Shown: one piece after another, positions 33,611 to 46,102 of the stretch
How positions within the stretch are numbered: the stretch's first letter is position 1
Layout of the letters: each line of letters starts with the position of its first letter
Origin: Armillaria gallica
Taxonomy: Eukaryota; Basidiomycota; Agaricomycetes; Agaricales; Physalacriaceae
NCBI GenBank assembly: GCA_037576215.1
Contig: JBANDB010000003.1
Coordinates: forward strand, 3,968,001-4,032,000
Length of the DNA stretch: 64,000 nucleotides
Direction: 5' to 3'
The notes under the pieces: model-generated
Told to the model about the DNA's origin: nothing
Seen by the model: the letters and a program-made list of their open reading frames with translations, nothing else
The model's database searches: none
Made by a program: the position numbers and the translations under genes

Positions 33611-34995
33611 CTACGGCGGCGTTTTAGTCGATCGAAAACAACGAGAGGGAGCGACAAACCGTTTACGCGGTTTACGCTTTTTGGCCTCAGCGCTCTCAGA
33701 ATGACACTTAAGCACGTGGCGACGTCGAACGTGACTCGTTCCGAACGATTTGTTGCAATTGGGGATCTCACAACGGAAATTACGAACTCCGTAATGAGAG
33801 TTGAGATGATCTACGACCAAGTTAGCAAAGGCACCAAACAACAATTGACGAGAACTTACTGTTGAGGTTATGCTTGGCTGTGAAGGTCTGATGACACTCA
33901 GGACAAGTATAATTTGCTGCATTAGTCCGACGGCTCTGACTAGCCCGCGCCACAGCGTCTGACGCAACCTGCTCCCGATACGACGCCGTGGGCAGGGAAG
34001 CATCTGTGGCAAGGCGACTCGTCTGCTGCTCCGCGATATCACCAAAGATGTCCGAAGTACCGACACTGGGGTTAAGATCAAACTGGAAAATATCGGATGA
34101 ATCGATTCCGCTATCCGAGTGGGTACTGGGAGCTACGCTTGGAGATCTCATGACACTGAGAAAGTCATGGTCTAGGTCATCTAAGTTTGGCATACTGACC
34201 AAACTCAGGGAGCGGGGGTTGGACCCTGGCGTTAGATAGTCATCATCGAATCGCCATAATGGCCGTCCGCGCGGGACCTCTGGATGCAATAGAAGAGAGG
34301 TTGAGGATCGGTAAGGGTTGTCGACAGCATTGGACTCGTGTAGCGGTGAGACGACGGACAGATCGCTGTGGTCGGAATAACCACTGGAAGATTGGGGACG
34401 ATATTCTTCGGGAGATGCGAATGGCGAGGAGAGAGAGCTTGCAGGTGTTAGTCCAGGAGATGCGGAGCCTGGAGGCGGGGAGCAATACCCATATGGTATG
34501 TCGGTATTCACCTGTAAAGAGGGTTGGGAGGGTCTCTGGTATACTGGGGGCGTAAGGAAGTCGTTGTATGGGTAGGATTCATTCCCATTGACGTTGACGG
34601 CAAACGGGCTTGTGGGAGAGCTGAGATGTCTTTGATGGCCGTTAACAGATGCGGACCGATCTCTGGCACCAAACGAAGGCGTGAAGGCTGCGGTAAGAGC
34701 TGTTTCTGAAGACCGCCTGGTACGTCCTAAGGGTATATTTTGACCGCCCTCCATATAACGGGGTGACCCCTCGCTGACAGGATATCCATAGGGAGACGCC
34801 GGACTTGAAGGAGAAATAGACCCGTCTAATCCAACCAGGACGGTCAGTAACACGCATTGATGCGGAAGAACACAAGGTACCAGTGTATGAGGAGGAAGAG
34901 TCGCGCTGATCACTCAGATCGTCATCGTCCAGCTGGTGGCGGCCCTCTGCGTCTTCAATGAAGATCGTGCAGATATCCTTGGGCATGCTTTCCAT
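33611..34995 (-). CDS. C2H2 zinc-finger transcription factor (426 aa)
   Basis: Exons 34881-34995, 33860-34825 and 33611-33810 give 426 aa starting MESMPKDICTIFIEDAEGRH in a good context (ccgccATGG). An alternative in-frame Met at 35115 would add 40 residues. A long Ser/Pro/Tyr-rich region carries DSGIDSSDIFQFDLNP, an acidic-hydrophobic patch like an activation segment. The C-terminus holds two fingers: YTCPECHQTFTAKHNLNN, then HLNSH, and FRCEIPNCNKSFGTSHVRRR, then H and H. It ends in a basic tail (KKRKPRKR) that could be a nuclear signal. The 49-nt intron splits finger 1. This is the most divergent member of the local factor family. Confidence 0.82.
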
Positions 34996-35874
34996 GGCGG
35001 TAATGATAGAAAGTGATGTAAAAGAACGAGATCGACGACGGGATGGCACGACGGAGGTATTGCGTGCGATTGACCGGGATGTAGGAGCAGAGCTGGGCTG
35101 AAGAGTGAAAAACATGGCCAGTTAATATATATGTACTGGGCTGTGTAGGCTGTTGAAGGACGTACTTTTCCAAGGCAGTGCTGTGCAGAAAATTCCACGC
35201 AAAAAAGCCAGGGGATTCGGATTGTGCTTCCGGCTCGAAGGCGGAGGCCAGATGATGACAGGGAACTCACTAGTGACTCCTCGCGGCACCGTAGGAGGAG
35301 CCACGGCCATCCTCACCTCAACACCCCGTTTCCCTGGGACTTCCCGGATGCTGTGATTGATAGACGCGCGTCTGTTGCGTCTCGACATCAGGTGTGCGGC
35401 TCCAAAGTCGAGATCAGAGGCGCACACAGAAAAGTACATCTTTGAGAATCTTCCCTCCGCAAATGAAGAAGTGACGGCAGATTGAGAATCAATATCTCCT
35501 CGTTCATTCCTCATGCTGTCCAGGGCGCCTAAATGATAAGCTGTTGCATAGCCTTTCATATGCCTCGTGCAATAGAAAAGAGCCATGGAAAGAGATCCGG
35601 GTGAAGGCCTGTTGAGTGCTGCTACCGCAGCGGGAGAAGTTGACTTCACGGCTCAGCCTCGGACGCGATTGTGAAAGCGGCGGCGGTCGTCGTCGTCGTT
35701 TGAGTCGAAGAGCTGTTTATTACGTCACCCCATCTTACAAGCCTGATCGGCATCGCACGCTCAAATGTCAACAATGTCTGGTAGTTCGTTCGTTAGTACA
35801 TATCGCTGTCCGTACTACATGCAGTTCGCTAAATATCATTGAAAGCGTCCAAAACATGTATCGTAAATTCATAA
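34996..35874. other. Intergenic region upstream of the C2H2 gene at 33611-34995
   Basis: A TATA-like atatatatta lies near 35122-35131 upstream of that gene. A 175-codon minus-strand frame at 35122-35649 shows no family resemblance and is not called as a gene. Confidence 0.4.
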
Positions 35875-37026
35875 TTACTGAGGAACAAAAGAAAGCGTCT
35901 GGAAACCCCGGATCCAAGTTAGTTGGGATAGGTTTCCGTTGAAAAGCACATACCACCCATGTAACTGTTCCGAACTCTTGCTCACATGAGTTGCGATCCC
36001 CAGTTCCAAAGGCGCCTGATCATTGCGTTTAAACGGAAATCGACGTCAAGAAATATATTTGATTATTCACCTTGTTGTGTGAGACCGATGAATGTTTCCG
36101 CGTTGGTCCCGTCTGTATTAGCCCACTGAACCGTGATACTGTCATTCGTAGAGCTGTAAGCAAACTAACCGGGTGTGTCGTCAGTTATGGCCTATAAATA
36201 CAGAAATTGAGTGGGAAGCAACTTACAATGGCAGTCTCGAGGAAAGCACCCGATTGTGACGATTGATCGCTGCTTCCTCCAAAATTGAAATAACTAGAGA
36301 AAGGAAGGATGAGGGTGTATAAGGCAAAGATAGTTATGGCAGCAGACCTGAAGCTGTCCTGGGAAAGGTTGTTGGATGTACTTGTCGATCCTATGATACC
36401 GGCGAAGTAAGATACACCTGTACCACCGTTCTGTGTTTACTCGTAAGCTGACATTCTTGCTTCGAAGGAGAAAAGACATACGACCGTGGTTATGGTAGTG
36501 GAGCCAGATTTGGCCTTCACCAGATCGATTTCAACCAGAAGCTGGTCGTTATTGCCGGTGGCCAACAAGAAGTCTCCGTCTTTATTTGTCTGAGTGCCAA
36601 CGAACCCAGCACTCTGACCGTCAGTAGTAGTAAATTGCAGATATCCTCGAGTCCTTCACAAACTGTGAGTACGACGCCGTCGATCTGTGGCGATCACTCA
36701 CAGTCGACTGGGTTTGTACGATCCTGATGGAACACTGGAGGGGGCACCTCTCCCTAAGATAATCGGTTAGAAACCGACAAGGAACGGCAGAAGCAAGCAA
36801 TACTGGCGGTATCAGACCGCCTGGCTGGGGCCTTCAAAGGATACCCTCGTGCCAGGCGCATCGCGTTCGTCAGCCCACGGGCGGCAGGCGGTTCATGCGA
36901 GAAATCGCTTCGTTTAACAGAAGCCGGGCTGAACAACAGCGGTGTCGGCGAAGCAAACACAGCAGAGAATAGAGCGAGGACGTATATCAGGCTCAGCAAC
37001 ATTCTTCTTTGCCTGGAGGTGTACAA
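35875..37026 (-). CDS. Secreted protein of unknown function
   Basis: The start MYTSRQRRMLLSLIYVLALF followed by SAVFASP is a typical signal peptide with a cleavage site near residue 26. A Lys/Arg-rich propeptide-like stretch follows (ARRSDTA). After short introns the mature part reads TRGYLQFTTTDGQSAGFVGT, NDQLLVEIDLVKAKSGS, NGGTGVSYFAGIIGSTSTSN, YFNFGGSSDQSSQSGAFLET and TNDSITVQWANTDGTNAETF. Similar small secreted proteins are common in mushrooms and have no assigned activity as far as I know. Internal exons are firm; the last is not. One reading places the stop at 35875-35877 after a final intron, and without it the frame runs on to 35768. Confidence 0.65.
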
Positions 37027-37632
37027 GGAACGGCGAGATCTTGACCAAACTTTATATGCATCTATCTGAGGTCATGAACGGCTATAAATTGCTAGATGAC
37101 CGTTAGAAAGGGTCTGAGACACAGCGCGAGTTTCAGTGCACCGGGGAGGGGACACCGCATATACACTCTGGATGGCGCGTAGTCCCAAAACAGTCCAGAT
37201 CATAAGGTCAGTCTTGAAGTCGCGGCATGCCCGGTCCCCACGTTTCGAGCTAACAGAACGCGTGCCGTGACATGTGGGGATACCCTGGGATATCTCTAGA
37301 ATACGGCCGAGCATTTTCAATAGGTAGTGGGTGGAAGGACCTCCACAGGGGAAAGGAAAATAGCTATGATGTCACGGTCACCGGCAGTTCGGTAACCTCT
37401 AATTTGGTCCCGCGAGGCGATAATTGAATGCACAGCAGTTATCGAGTAGCCGAAAAGAGCAGAGACGGGGCACAGTCGAGCTATGGAACGGGACGCCCGA
37501 GCCACACTCCACAACACTGATTATCCAAAACATAATATCTTTAACCTACATCTAAGTATGGCAATTGTGGTGCTATAAACGTGGTAAAAAAAAAGGTGTT
37601 GATATTCGACTCCGAGAGATGCGCACTGATTT
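37027..37632. other. Intergenic, no gene
   Basis: About 600 bp forming the upstream region of the secreted-protein gene and the 3' flank of the Zn2Cys6 gene. No coding signal is visible. Confidence 0.5.
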
Positions 37633-40600
37633 CTAATCCTGACTAAACCACTTCGCCATCTCTTGGTCAATTGAAGACGGGCTGTTTCCCTGTTGTTGCT
37701 GTGGTATCTCAAAGCGTGCGTCTATTTGAAGCTGTGTCAATGGGACCGTTTGACAGACTTGAGATACAGCGCACCATATTCTCCCATAAAACTGGACAGA
37801 AAGCCGCCTGACAGACGGCCGGGGTGGTCCGCAGCGGCCCATGACATCTCGTTCGAGTATCCTGTCGCCAGGACAGTGTCCCCGGGAAAATGCTGTTGGA
37901 ACCATTCCGCGTAGTCATTCCCGTCTACACCCTTACCAACAAAATCAGTGGGTAGAGAAGGCCGTCCTAATTCATCGGTATACAAAGGAAGGCTGAAGAG
38001 TTGCTGTTGAGAGTTAACAGCAGCCATTTCTGTATCTAATGGAAGGGACCCCGGAGTAGGATGTGTCCACTCCATCACTGGCAGTGTTGAAAGTGCGGGA
38101 GGAGCTGATGAGACTTCCTCCCCTTCTCGGGTACGCTTCAGTGAAGGGAGATGTGTTTCCGGAATAGAGTTTAGGTCCACAAGCAGGCCACGTAGCATGT
38201 CACTAAGGAAGAATTAGCCACTGTTGCGGTATGATATGGTTGACCTGCATACTTGTAACGCCCTGCAATTTGCCACCTGAAGTGCTTGGATTAGAGCACA
38301 GTCGCAAATTTGGGAAAGACAAACCTCACCTCTTCTCATGAAATTGTAGGATGTTGATACATTTATGGATGTTACCAATGTCTCTATCCAGCATTGACGA
38401 GCTCCCCCCATATTTGCGTCCTCGCCAAACATTAATCAGGAGTACGATAGCTGAGCAAAAGAGGGATATCTGAAATCCACTGTTATGTTAGAATACGCGC
38501 TATACAAGACAATAGACACATACCTCTGTGATAGTCAGCGGTCTGAACCCTCTTTGATGGTACGTATCAGCGACATGACAGCAAGATCGTGCCGCATTCG
38601 CACATATGGCAAGAGAAGGAAACGATATCGGCGATGGCTGACTGACGGTAGATATAAATGGTCTATGGAGTTGTATTTGGACCCAATAATAGACGGAATA
38701 CAAGATTGTCGACTGTTTGAAGAATCTCGGGTCAGGATTGTGGGGATTCCACCTCACTAGAAAATGAAAGCATGAACATTAGCCAAGAAAATAATTTACG
38801 ACGTACAATGATCAGGCACTGAGTCAACCCACTTGTTCAAAGCGGAATCAATGGTGACGACTACCTTGCTATCCCATTCTGGGCCCCGCACATCCTTTGA
38901 CATCGCCGACCGCTTAACAGCATACTAGTGCTGTGTGAACATCTTTGCGATGACCATAATGATACAATAAACGCACAACGGTACGGTGCATAAAAGCGAA
39001 AATTTCTAACAACTCCAAATATTTGACCCAGAACGTGACAGTTGAAAGTTTGCCAGCTGGTTGCTTGAAGGCTCGACTTGGATTGGGATGCTCCCAATAT
39101 TCGTCATCGCATTCTATAGGCATGTCAAGGTCATAGCTAAAGGATAAGGATCAGCTAACACCATTGACATTTTGCTGTATGCTTACTCCTCTGATGTCGT
39201 CGCAAGCGGTCTTCCTGTTGTAACGCAGCTCATCACATCTACCAAAAAGATGACCCAGAATGCTCTTTTCCACTCTTCGTCCTCCACTGTCCACTTTGAC
39301 TTATCTGGCTTGCGGCGATGGGCGGCTACACTTTGGGCCATGCGGATGCCAAGGCCAGGTAGCACCCAGCTTAATTCAGGGGTGGTAGACGTATTACCAT
39401 AGAGGACCATAAGCTGTAGAATGTCATCGATGTTTCGAAGAGAAGGATAATGCATTTACTTACGGAATATATTTGTAGGTCGTATAACGAACATGGCTCT
39501 ACAAAAGAGCTTGGTATAGGTCGAACTTGTTGGTACCATTGCCATCCGGCAGAATGCTCCTGGGTTGGATCGAGAAAAACCCGAGGATCATTGGAATGAG
39601 GTGACGCTATGGCACAGACCAGTAAAACCACGCTCCCAAAACGCCTATCATAAAGGTGTAATCCTTGGGCAACGTTTTTTTCGAACTTGGGCCGGTAGAT
39701 AAGATGCACTATCATATCACATTCTTCATAATAGAGATCGATGAGGTCCTGTAGAAGGTCATCGTCAGGAAATATGAGCGGCGGTGGCAGATGTTCATCT
39801 TCGTGCAAAGACTTTTGCCACTGAAAACAAGCCTCAGAAGTAGTTATAGTAATCACGTTAACTAGAAGCTACCGGCTGGTCATTCCAAAACTCGGGACGC
39901 TTGGCTTGAAAAGACAATCCCTCGGTAGTACCGGTAAATTCTTTCTTGATTTCAATGGCCTTTTTGATCAGCATCAGAGCACTTGATTTGCCATAGTGCC
40001 GATGACGAGATTGTCCAATAGTCAGTCGTTTTAACGGCTCGGTCAGATACACATCGGTTTTATCTTCGACCACCGTATTTGCATCCTCATCAGCGACAGC
40101 TGAGGCAGGAGCAGGAGATGACACGTTCGAGACTGAAACAGATACGGACACTTCGCGAGCCAGAACTTGACGGCATACCGCTAGCTCCGATTCCAATGCA
40201 TGGACAGAGGTCGCCAAGTCTACCAGTAGCTGTTTAGCAATAGAGGGATCTGATGGCACCACATATGAGTCGGCTAAGATGTCATTAACAAGCGCCTTCG
40301 TGACAGAGCTGCCAGCGGAGACCTTGGAAGCTGATAAGTGCGAGGACAGATGATGGGTATGTATACGCACTTGAAGGTCACTAATATTAGACCCACCTCC
40401 TTGTTGATCAAAGGGCGGACTAGCATAGTTGACAAAACTAGGCGAAGGACGAATAAATGAGCCTCCGGTTTGAACGTGTCTTCATTAACTTACTTATAAG
40501 TGCTCGGAAGCTTAAGATCCTGATACTACAAACACATCAGCCAGACCGATTAATGAGAAATTCATGCGCACTTTCTTCGTATTTGAGGAGGTATGAGTAC

Positions 40601-40860
40601 ATTCTTCATTATAGGCCAGACAGTTGGAGCATATATTCCCAGGCATCTTGGCACTGTCACCTAGAGAAAGACGGGCGGTAATTTAGCAGATTCATAGAGC
40701 ACTCGAGTTTTGGAAATCTCACATCGTACTGTTGGAGATTAGCGTACTTCGAAGAGAACAAAATGGTAAAATGCGTACTCTTCTTTTGTTTACATAAATC
40801 ACAGGCACCTCGTAGACGTCTCTTCTTGGCCGCGGACGCACCAGGAGCCGATTCTTTCAT
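37633..40860 (-). CDS. Zn2Cys6 transcription factor with fungal-specific regulatory domain
   Basis: The N-terminus starts MKESAPGASAAKKRRLRGAC. Two introns split the zinc cluster, which when joined reads CDLCKQKKIRCDSAKMPGNI followed by CSNCLAYNEEC, with six cysteines in Gal4-type order. A coiled linker follows (LLVDLATSVHALESELAVCR). The middle-homology domain includes LIDLYYEECDMIVHLIYRP, LGIRMAQSVAAHRRKP and EEWKRAFWVIFLVDVMSCVT, the hallmark of the fungal_trans family. The C-terminus is Gln-rich (EIPQQQQGNSPSSI). At least nine exons span 3.2 kb. It acts in the nucleus and probably as a dimer. The target pathway is unknown. Internal splice positions were not all fixed. Confidence 0.8.
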
Positions 40861-41360
40861 GATACAGTGAGAATAAAAGGAAAGGATACAGATACAGAGC
40901 GAGGCAAGGGTCTTGCAAGGCTAAGGAAGCGAAAGGGGTCCGAGTCGGCAACAGTACGAAGCTGAGAATTGATTGCGATCGGCAATTTCCGTGCTTCGAT
41001 ACTCCAACTTCATTGCCGTCGGCCGGCGGTAAATAATAGCTGGGCGTGCCAAGAAAACCGTTTTCCTCCAAGTACATGCAAATATCTGCGGAAAACGCAA
41101 TATTCTACGGATATTGCACTTTGCACATGCTGGCTAGAATGAGCGGTGAAAAGTTGGTGATTTTCCAAAAATTGCCGGGGAAATTTGCTCTTGGATTTCG
41201 GCGTCAATTCTAAGTACTTTTGAAATACCTCCTGCAGCATCGCACTGTGAAAAAATAGGAAGTACTTGAATGAAGTAAGTTCAACAAAATGTGATAAATT
41301 ATATGCAAAAAGTACAGTAATGTGAAAGTATATTACACAGATGAGCAAACGAGGGTCACC

Positions 41361-42572
41361 TCATGAAACCTCCTCCATGTCATCATCCTCATCTTCATCA
41401 TCATCCTCATCATCGTCTTCTTCCATTTTCAAGCCATTTCCTACAGGAATAGGGATGTCCTCAGGCTTAATCTGCGAGTGAAAAGTTAGAGAAGAATGGA
41501 ATGAGTTTGGATAAGTACATACTCCTCCCTCCTGGTAGATATCCCTAAGCTCATAATGTCCAGTATACTCTCCGCTTTTGTGCAGATGAGCCACTTCGAG
41601 CAACGTTTCCTTGAGGAAGGCGGTGGGCTGCTGGGTCTTGGTGCGCAGATCCCTGATATTCCACCGAGGGGTATCTCGGAAAAGTTGGAAGATGAGATCC
41701 AGCAGTTGGTTCCTCGGCATACGAGCCATACGCTCTGCGCCCTTTCCTTTGCTCTTCGACTTTGTTTTCTGCAAGATAACGGTGAGTGAATTTCAGAGCT
41801 GACAGAGGAACATCCGTCGCACCACAAGGTCGGAGAATGCAGATTGCCCCAATGTAACACCACTGCTGAGTCTGTTGATACCACCTCTAGCAAGGTTGTC
41901 CTCTATCATCTTGATCTGTCTGACTGGGGTGTTGTACTTCTTGTGGCGTTCCCGCATCTGCTTGCGGTAGCTCTCGTTGTAGCCGGGACGAAGGCTGCAT
42001 TCGTGTTTGACTCTTCCAGTAAGAATGGTGGTGCGTGCACGAGAGTTAGCGAGGCTCGAATTCTTGCCAGATAGATTGAAGGCAGCATCTTTGGGTCGCT
42101 CTGCCACCACCATCTGGTTCTCCACCGAGTCATTAATCATATCTAGCTCGTAGCAGTCCGGTTCACTTGTCGACGTTTCAGGAGCGTATTTTCTGGCGTC
42201 GCCATTGATTGGTTTGGTATCGAAATGTGGGCGTTTGGGGTTGGGAATGGAGTTGGGAGCAGGGGGTAAGAAAAGGACGATACGCGGTGACTTTCCGCCT
42301 TGTCCTATAGCTTCGTTGTACACACGAATGGTTGCCAAATGCACATCTTCGTCGTTCACGGCTGCCCAGCGTTCCATAAGAGATTTGGGTATCTGTTCCA
42401 GTGAGCTGGATGCGAATTGGGACGGTCAAGCAAGGAAAGGCACCTTGACTAGCCAGACGCGGCCATTTCCCTGGTCCAGCATTAGCTGCTCATCGGGGTC
42501 AGGCTGCTCATCATCGTCTTCAGCGTTTTCGGCGTCGAAATGTTTCTTCTCCTCAGTGGCGGCCTCGTCCAT
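41361..42572 (-). CDS. TFG2: Transcription initiation factor IIF subunit beta (RAP30/Tfg2)
   Basis: Exons 42444-42572, 41823-42392, 41523-41768 and 41361-41471 close to 351 aa starting MDEAATEEKKHFDAENAEDD. TFIIF beta binds RNA polymerase II and helps it enter the preinitiation complex. The dimerisation part shows RVWLVKIPKSLMERWAAV once intron 1 is removed. The middle contains VKHECSLRPGYNESYRKQMR. The C-terminal winged helix reads ARMPRNQLLDLIFQLFRDTP, KTQQPTAFLKETLLEVAHLH and SGEYTGHYELRDIYQEGG. It ends in an acidic Asp/Glu tail. It is divergent from ALG12, with 101 bp between start codons. Confidence 0.93.
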
Positions 42573-42673
42573 GATGGTGGTAGAAAGACAAGAGCTTGAC
42601 CCGACCCGAAACGGAAGGCGCTGCTTTGTTGTTCTCTTCCACCTCCTCTGATATTGTCTCCTGTCTGGGCTTA
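42573..42673. promoter_or_regulatory. Shared bidirectional promoter, TFIIF beta / ALG12
   Basis: Only 101 bp separate the two divergent start codons, so both genes must share this interval or place their core promoters in each other's 5' ends. It contains gacccgacccgaaacggaag. No TATA box is seen. Confidence 0.55.
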
Positions 42674-44512
42674 ATGAGTATCGCTCTCAATGCCCTCATT
42701 TTTATCACGGCGTGGGCCCACGTCCTTCTGGCGCCCTACACCAAAGTCGAAGAAAGCTTTAACCTCCATGCTACTCACGACGTGCTCATGTACGGTGTTG
42801 GTCGAGATTCGCTCCCCAAAGTGCGCCAGGAATATCCTTCATCCTGCTGCTATGCTTAACCATCCAAGTACGACCATTTTGTCTTCCCTGGCGCGGTGCC
42901 TAGAACGTTCATTGGTAGCGTGTTGCTGGCATGGATGTCGAAAGTAGTGATCAATTTTGCTGAACGAATGGGTTTCGTTTCTTCAAAGTTTGACCTCCAA
43001 ATAATTGGTGAAATCGCCTGCTATATATCTCTCTTTGAAGCTCAGAACATGCCTAGTTCGACTCGTCCTTGCCAGTCTCAATAGCCTCGGACTTTGTTGT
43101 ATCCAACGTGGCGTTTCCCGACGTTTCGGTCGCCTTACGGGACTTTTCTTCACTCTCTTCACGGTGTCACAGTTCCATCTACCATTCTGGATGGGACGAA
43201 CGTTACCGAATATGCTAGCCTTGTTCCCAGGTGCGAAATACTTTCTGTTAACAGTGAGCGAATTCACTGAAACGCGCAGTGAACCTGGCAACGTATTTGA
43301 TTGTTGATGGACCTCCCGCCGCCATCCGACTATCTAATGCCCGAGTCACCGCCATTATTGCTCTTCTGACATTCACGGCAGTCGTCTTTCGCGCCGAGGT
43401 TCTCTTACTACTTGGACCTCTTTCTTTGCAGTTTCTCTACCTTCGTTACATAACCTTCGCTAGGCTTGTTAAAGTTGGCGTCTTTTCGACACTGGCATCA
43501 ATAGCCTTGACCGTCTTGGTGGATTCCTATTTCTGGGATACGAAATACTTGTGGCCAGAGTTTTTTGGGATATATTTTAATGTCTACCAGGGCAAGAGCG
43601 CGGATTGGGGTGTGCGTGTATGTTCTACCCAAAGCTTTGATGCGTCTCATAGTCCACAGGTTGAACCCCCTCTGACATATTTCACGAGACATCTTCCGCG
43701 ACTATTACTCTCCGCTGTACAACTCTCACTGCTCGGTTTTTGCATCGACCATCGCATTCGCTCTCTGTTGTTACCTTCCATCGTGTTTGTAGCTCTCATC
43801 AGTGGATTAGGCCACAAGGAATGGCGATTCATCGTCTACGTCGTGCCTGTCTTCAATGTGGCTGCAGCCAGAGCGGCAAAGTGGATGTAAGTTCCCTCTA
43901 GGGAGGTGCTGTCTTTTGTCTCATCTTTGCCGTACAGGGCGGGCCGTGGCAAGAACAGACTTTTTGGGAGGATACTCTATGCTGGGGCCTTTGGGCTCAT
44001 TTTTATGAATCTAGCAATCACCCTTGTACGCACGTCTGCCTCTATGGCGAACTACCCTGGAGGCGAAGCGCTTTCGCTACTGAACCGAAGATACCAGCAA
44101 CTTGGTGGTACGTGCCTTGAAGCCGTAGGAAAGACGAATTGCTCATTGTGTGACAGTTGCCCCTCATGTTCATATATCAAACCTTGCTGCTCAAACCGGG
44201 GCTTCCCTGTTCCTGCAAGAATATTCGCCTCCTTACTTAAATGCCGTGAAGGACCGACCCTGGACCTATAATAAAACAGAAAACTTGACGCTGCAGGATT
44301 TGACTATGTCTAAATCTATCACCTATTTGATAATGGAACCAGTAGACGCAGCGCCGACAGAATGGACAGTAGTGGAGGAGGTACAAGGATTCGATCGCTG
44401 GCATGTTGATCGCAGCATCCTTTCCGGACGAAAAGAATTGTTGACACGCCCATGGGACATTGTCACCATGTCGAAAAAGACGATGTTGTGGATTGTGGAG
44501 AGAAATGATTAG
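42674..44512 (+). CDS. ALG12: Dolichyl-P-Man:Man7GlcNAc2-PP-dolichol alpha-1,6-mannosyltransferase
   Basis: Seven exons (42674-42820, 42869-43007, 43057-43230, 43280-43611, 43660-43886, 43938-44107, 44157-44512) give 514 aa, close to yeast Alg12. The enzyme adds the eighth mannose to the lipid-linked N-glycan precursor in the ER lumen (GT22 family). Visible landmarks are the luminal acidic motif YTKVEESFNLHATHDVLMYG, YDHFVFPGAVPRTF, RFGRLTGLFFTLFTVSQFHL, the HKEWRFIVYVVPVFNVAAAR block of the family, and HVHISNLAAQTGASLF. Multiple hydrophobic helices are evident. A longer in-frame start at 42596 is possible, but MSIALNALIF fits the family. Its 3' end faces the YggS-type gene, 32 bp apart. Confidence 0.93.
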
Positions 44513-44544
44513 TACCATTAAAGGACTTTTGCCAAGTGGGTAAT

Positions 44545-45449
44545 TCATGGCGCCATCTCAGCTTTGGTTTTTCTAGATCCAAAAATCCCAGTACCGACTC
44601 TGACAATGTCACCTCCGGCCTTTATAGCAGCCTCGAAATCACTCGACATGCCCATGCTCAAGAGCAATCGTCCATCGCCCGTCTCGGCACCCCATTTCCC
44701 TTTCCCTGTATCCTGAAACTCACTCAGCAGGAACCCGTGTAGAAGGTTTCGTGTCTCCTTCAGCCTTTCAAAATCTGCATTGTCATCACCAGAGTTCAGA
44801 GACTGCTCCAATGCACCTATCGTCATTAACCCTTGTAACCGCAGTCGGGGACATTGGTTGACGATGAACTTGGCGAGTTTGGTTAATTCCCCCGAAGGAT
44901 TGTCTTCCGATAAAGGCGCAAGCCCAGATTTGGCTTCTTCTCCGGAAGTGTTGACTTGGATAAGCACATTGAGCGGGGTCGTACGATCTGAAGGTAGCGC
45001 CTTGTTCAATGCGCTCGCGGCTTTTTCTGACGTGAGGGTTTGGATCGCGTAGAGATTAGGGATCGCTAGGCACCGCATCAGTAGAATAAGAGACAAAAAG
45101 GCTTTGGAGAACCTACCAGCCAGAGTTTTGGCCTTATTGCTTTGGAGAGCACCTATAAAATGCCAGCGAATCTCGAGGGGCAGCTTGATGAAACAATACT
45201 CGAGTCAAAACAGTTGCTGCGCCAGTTGTTATCGTGCCTCACCTCCTTTGCTTTCTCGACCAACTCCTGGACGTAATTTTCCCCAAAATCGTGTTGCCCA
45301 TCTTCCAAGCACGCTTGAATATCCGACGCTGGCTTGTACTTTGATACGGCAACGAGTAAGGCGGGTGTAGCGGGAGAGGCTGACGCAACGCGAGACCGAA
45401 TCTCTGCCAGGGATTCTAGTAATTCTGCCTTGCGCTCTTGAGACGCCAT
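44545..45449 (-). CDS. Pyridoxal-5'-phosphate homeostasis protein (YggS/PROSC family)
   Basis: Exons 45243-45449, 45117-45183 and 44545-45065 give 264 aa from MASQERKAELLESL. The family binds PLP without a known enzyme reaction and buffers it for vitamin B6 enzymes. The PLP lysine is Lys37 in LLVAVSKYKP. Other signatures are GQHDFGENYVQELVEKAKE, LPLEIRWHFIGALQSNKAKT, VNTSGEEAKSG and LLSMGMSSDFEAAIKAGGD followed by VRVGTGIFG. An open in-frame stretch extends upstream to 45698, which could add 83 residues, but the family start is at 45449. It is convergent with ALG12. Confidence 0.93.
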
Positions 45450-46102
45450 TATGCGGTTAACCTGTGAAAAACGCAATGATCCTGTCCTGCAGCTGAGGAT
45501 ATTGTACTGTATGGAACGAAGGAGCATGAAAAGCTTGGTTGCCGATGTGCCGATTGTGACATCCGGCCCGGATTTACCTTGACGATTCTTACCACCATCA
45601 GCAGAGGTGGCCAATAAATCCAGTTTTCCAGTTTTCCACCAAAATTCAGCTTCGGCAATGGTCCATTTGTAGTCTGATGAATCCAAGTTTGCTGTCAAAC
45701 GTTTACTGTGACTTTGCTCGTTTAACCAGCTAGGAGTTTATCTGCGGCGGAACCGCGTAATTCGGCCCACATGTTGGTCGGACCGTTACTCCGCACTGAC
45801 CCCGACTAGCCCTAGGCTCTTCAGTCTACTGGCTGAAGCAGCAAATTTCAGATATTTGAATAATACAATCCTTGGTCCGCCTCGAGTAGCATTATATTCC
45901 TGCCATCTTTCTTTTTGCACTTGTAGGTTACGTTCATTGAAGCCACGTATCATGAACATGATGACGCATGCCGATTTGGTCACCATCAATATAGCCAAAC
46001 ACCTACAATCTCCATTGTCTCAACTTTGAAATTGGGTCCGTGGCAGGATTTCCGACCAACCACCCCCGACGCGACCTGCCACCATTCTCTACCGGAACCA
46101 TC
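45450..46102. other. Intergenic, divergent promoters
   Basis: About 650 bp between divergent starts. A stretch at about 45600 (agcagaggtggccaataaat) resembles one near 60997 (agcagaggtggctagtcaat), a possible old dispersed repeat. No gene is visible. Confidence 0.45.

Noticed and set aside
35122..35649. 175-codon open frame on the minus strand upstream of the C2H2 gene at 33611-34995
   Set aside because: Composition is mixed, no motif or domain is visible, and it overlaps the probable promoter and 5' region of that gene.
45450..45698. 83-codon in-frame N-terminal extension of the YggS-type gene
   Set aside because: The family starts at MASQERKAEL and the extension shows no targeting signal or conservation; it is kept only as an alternative.
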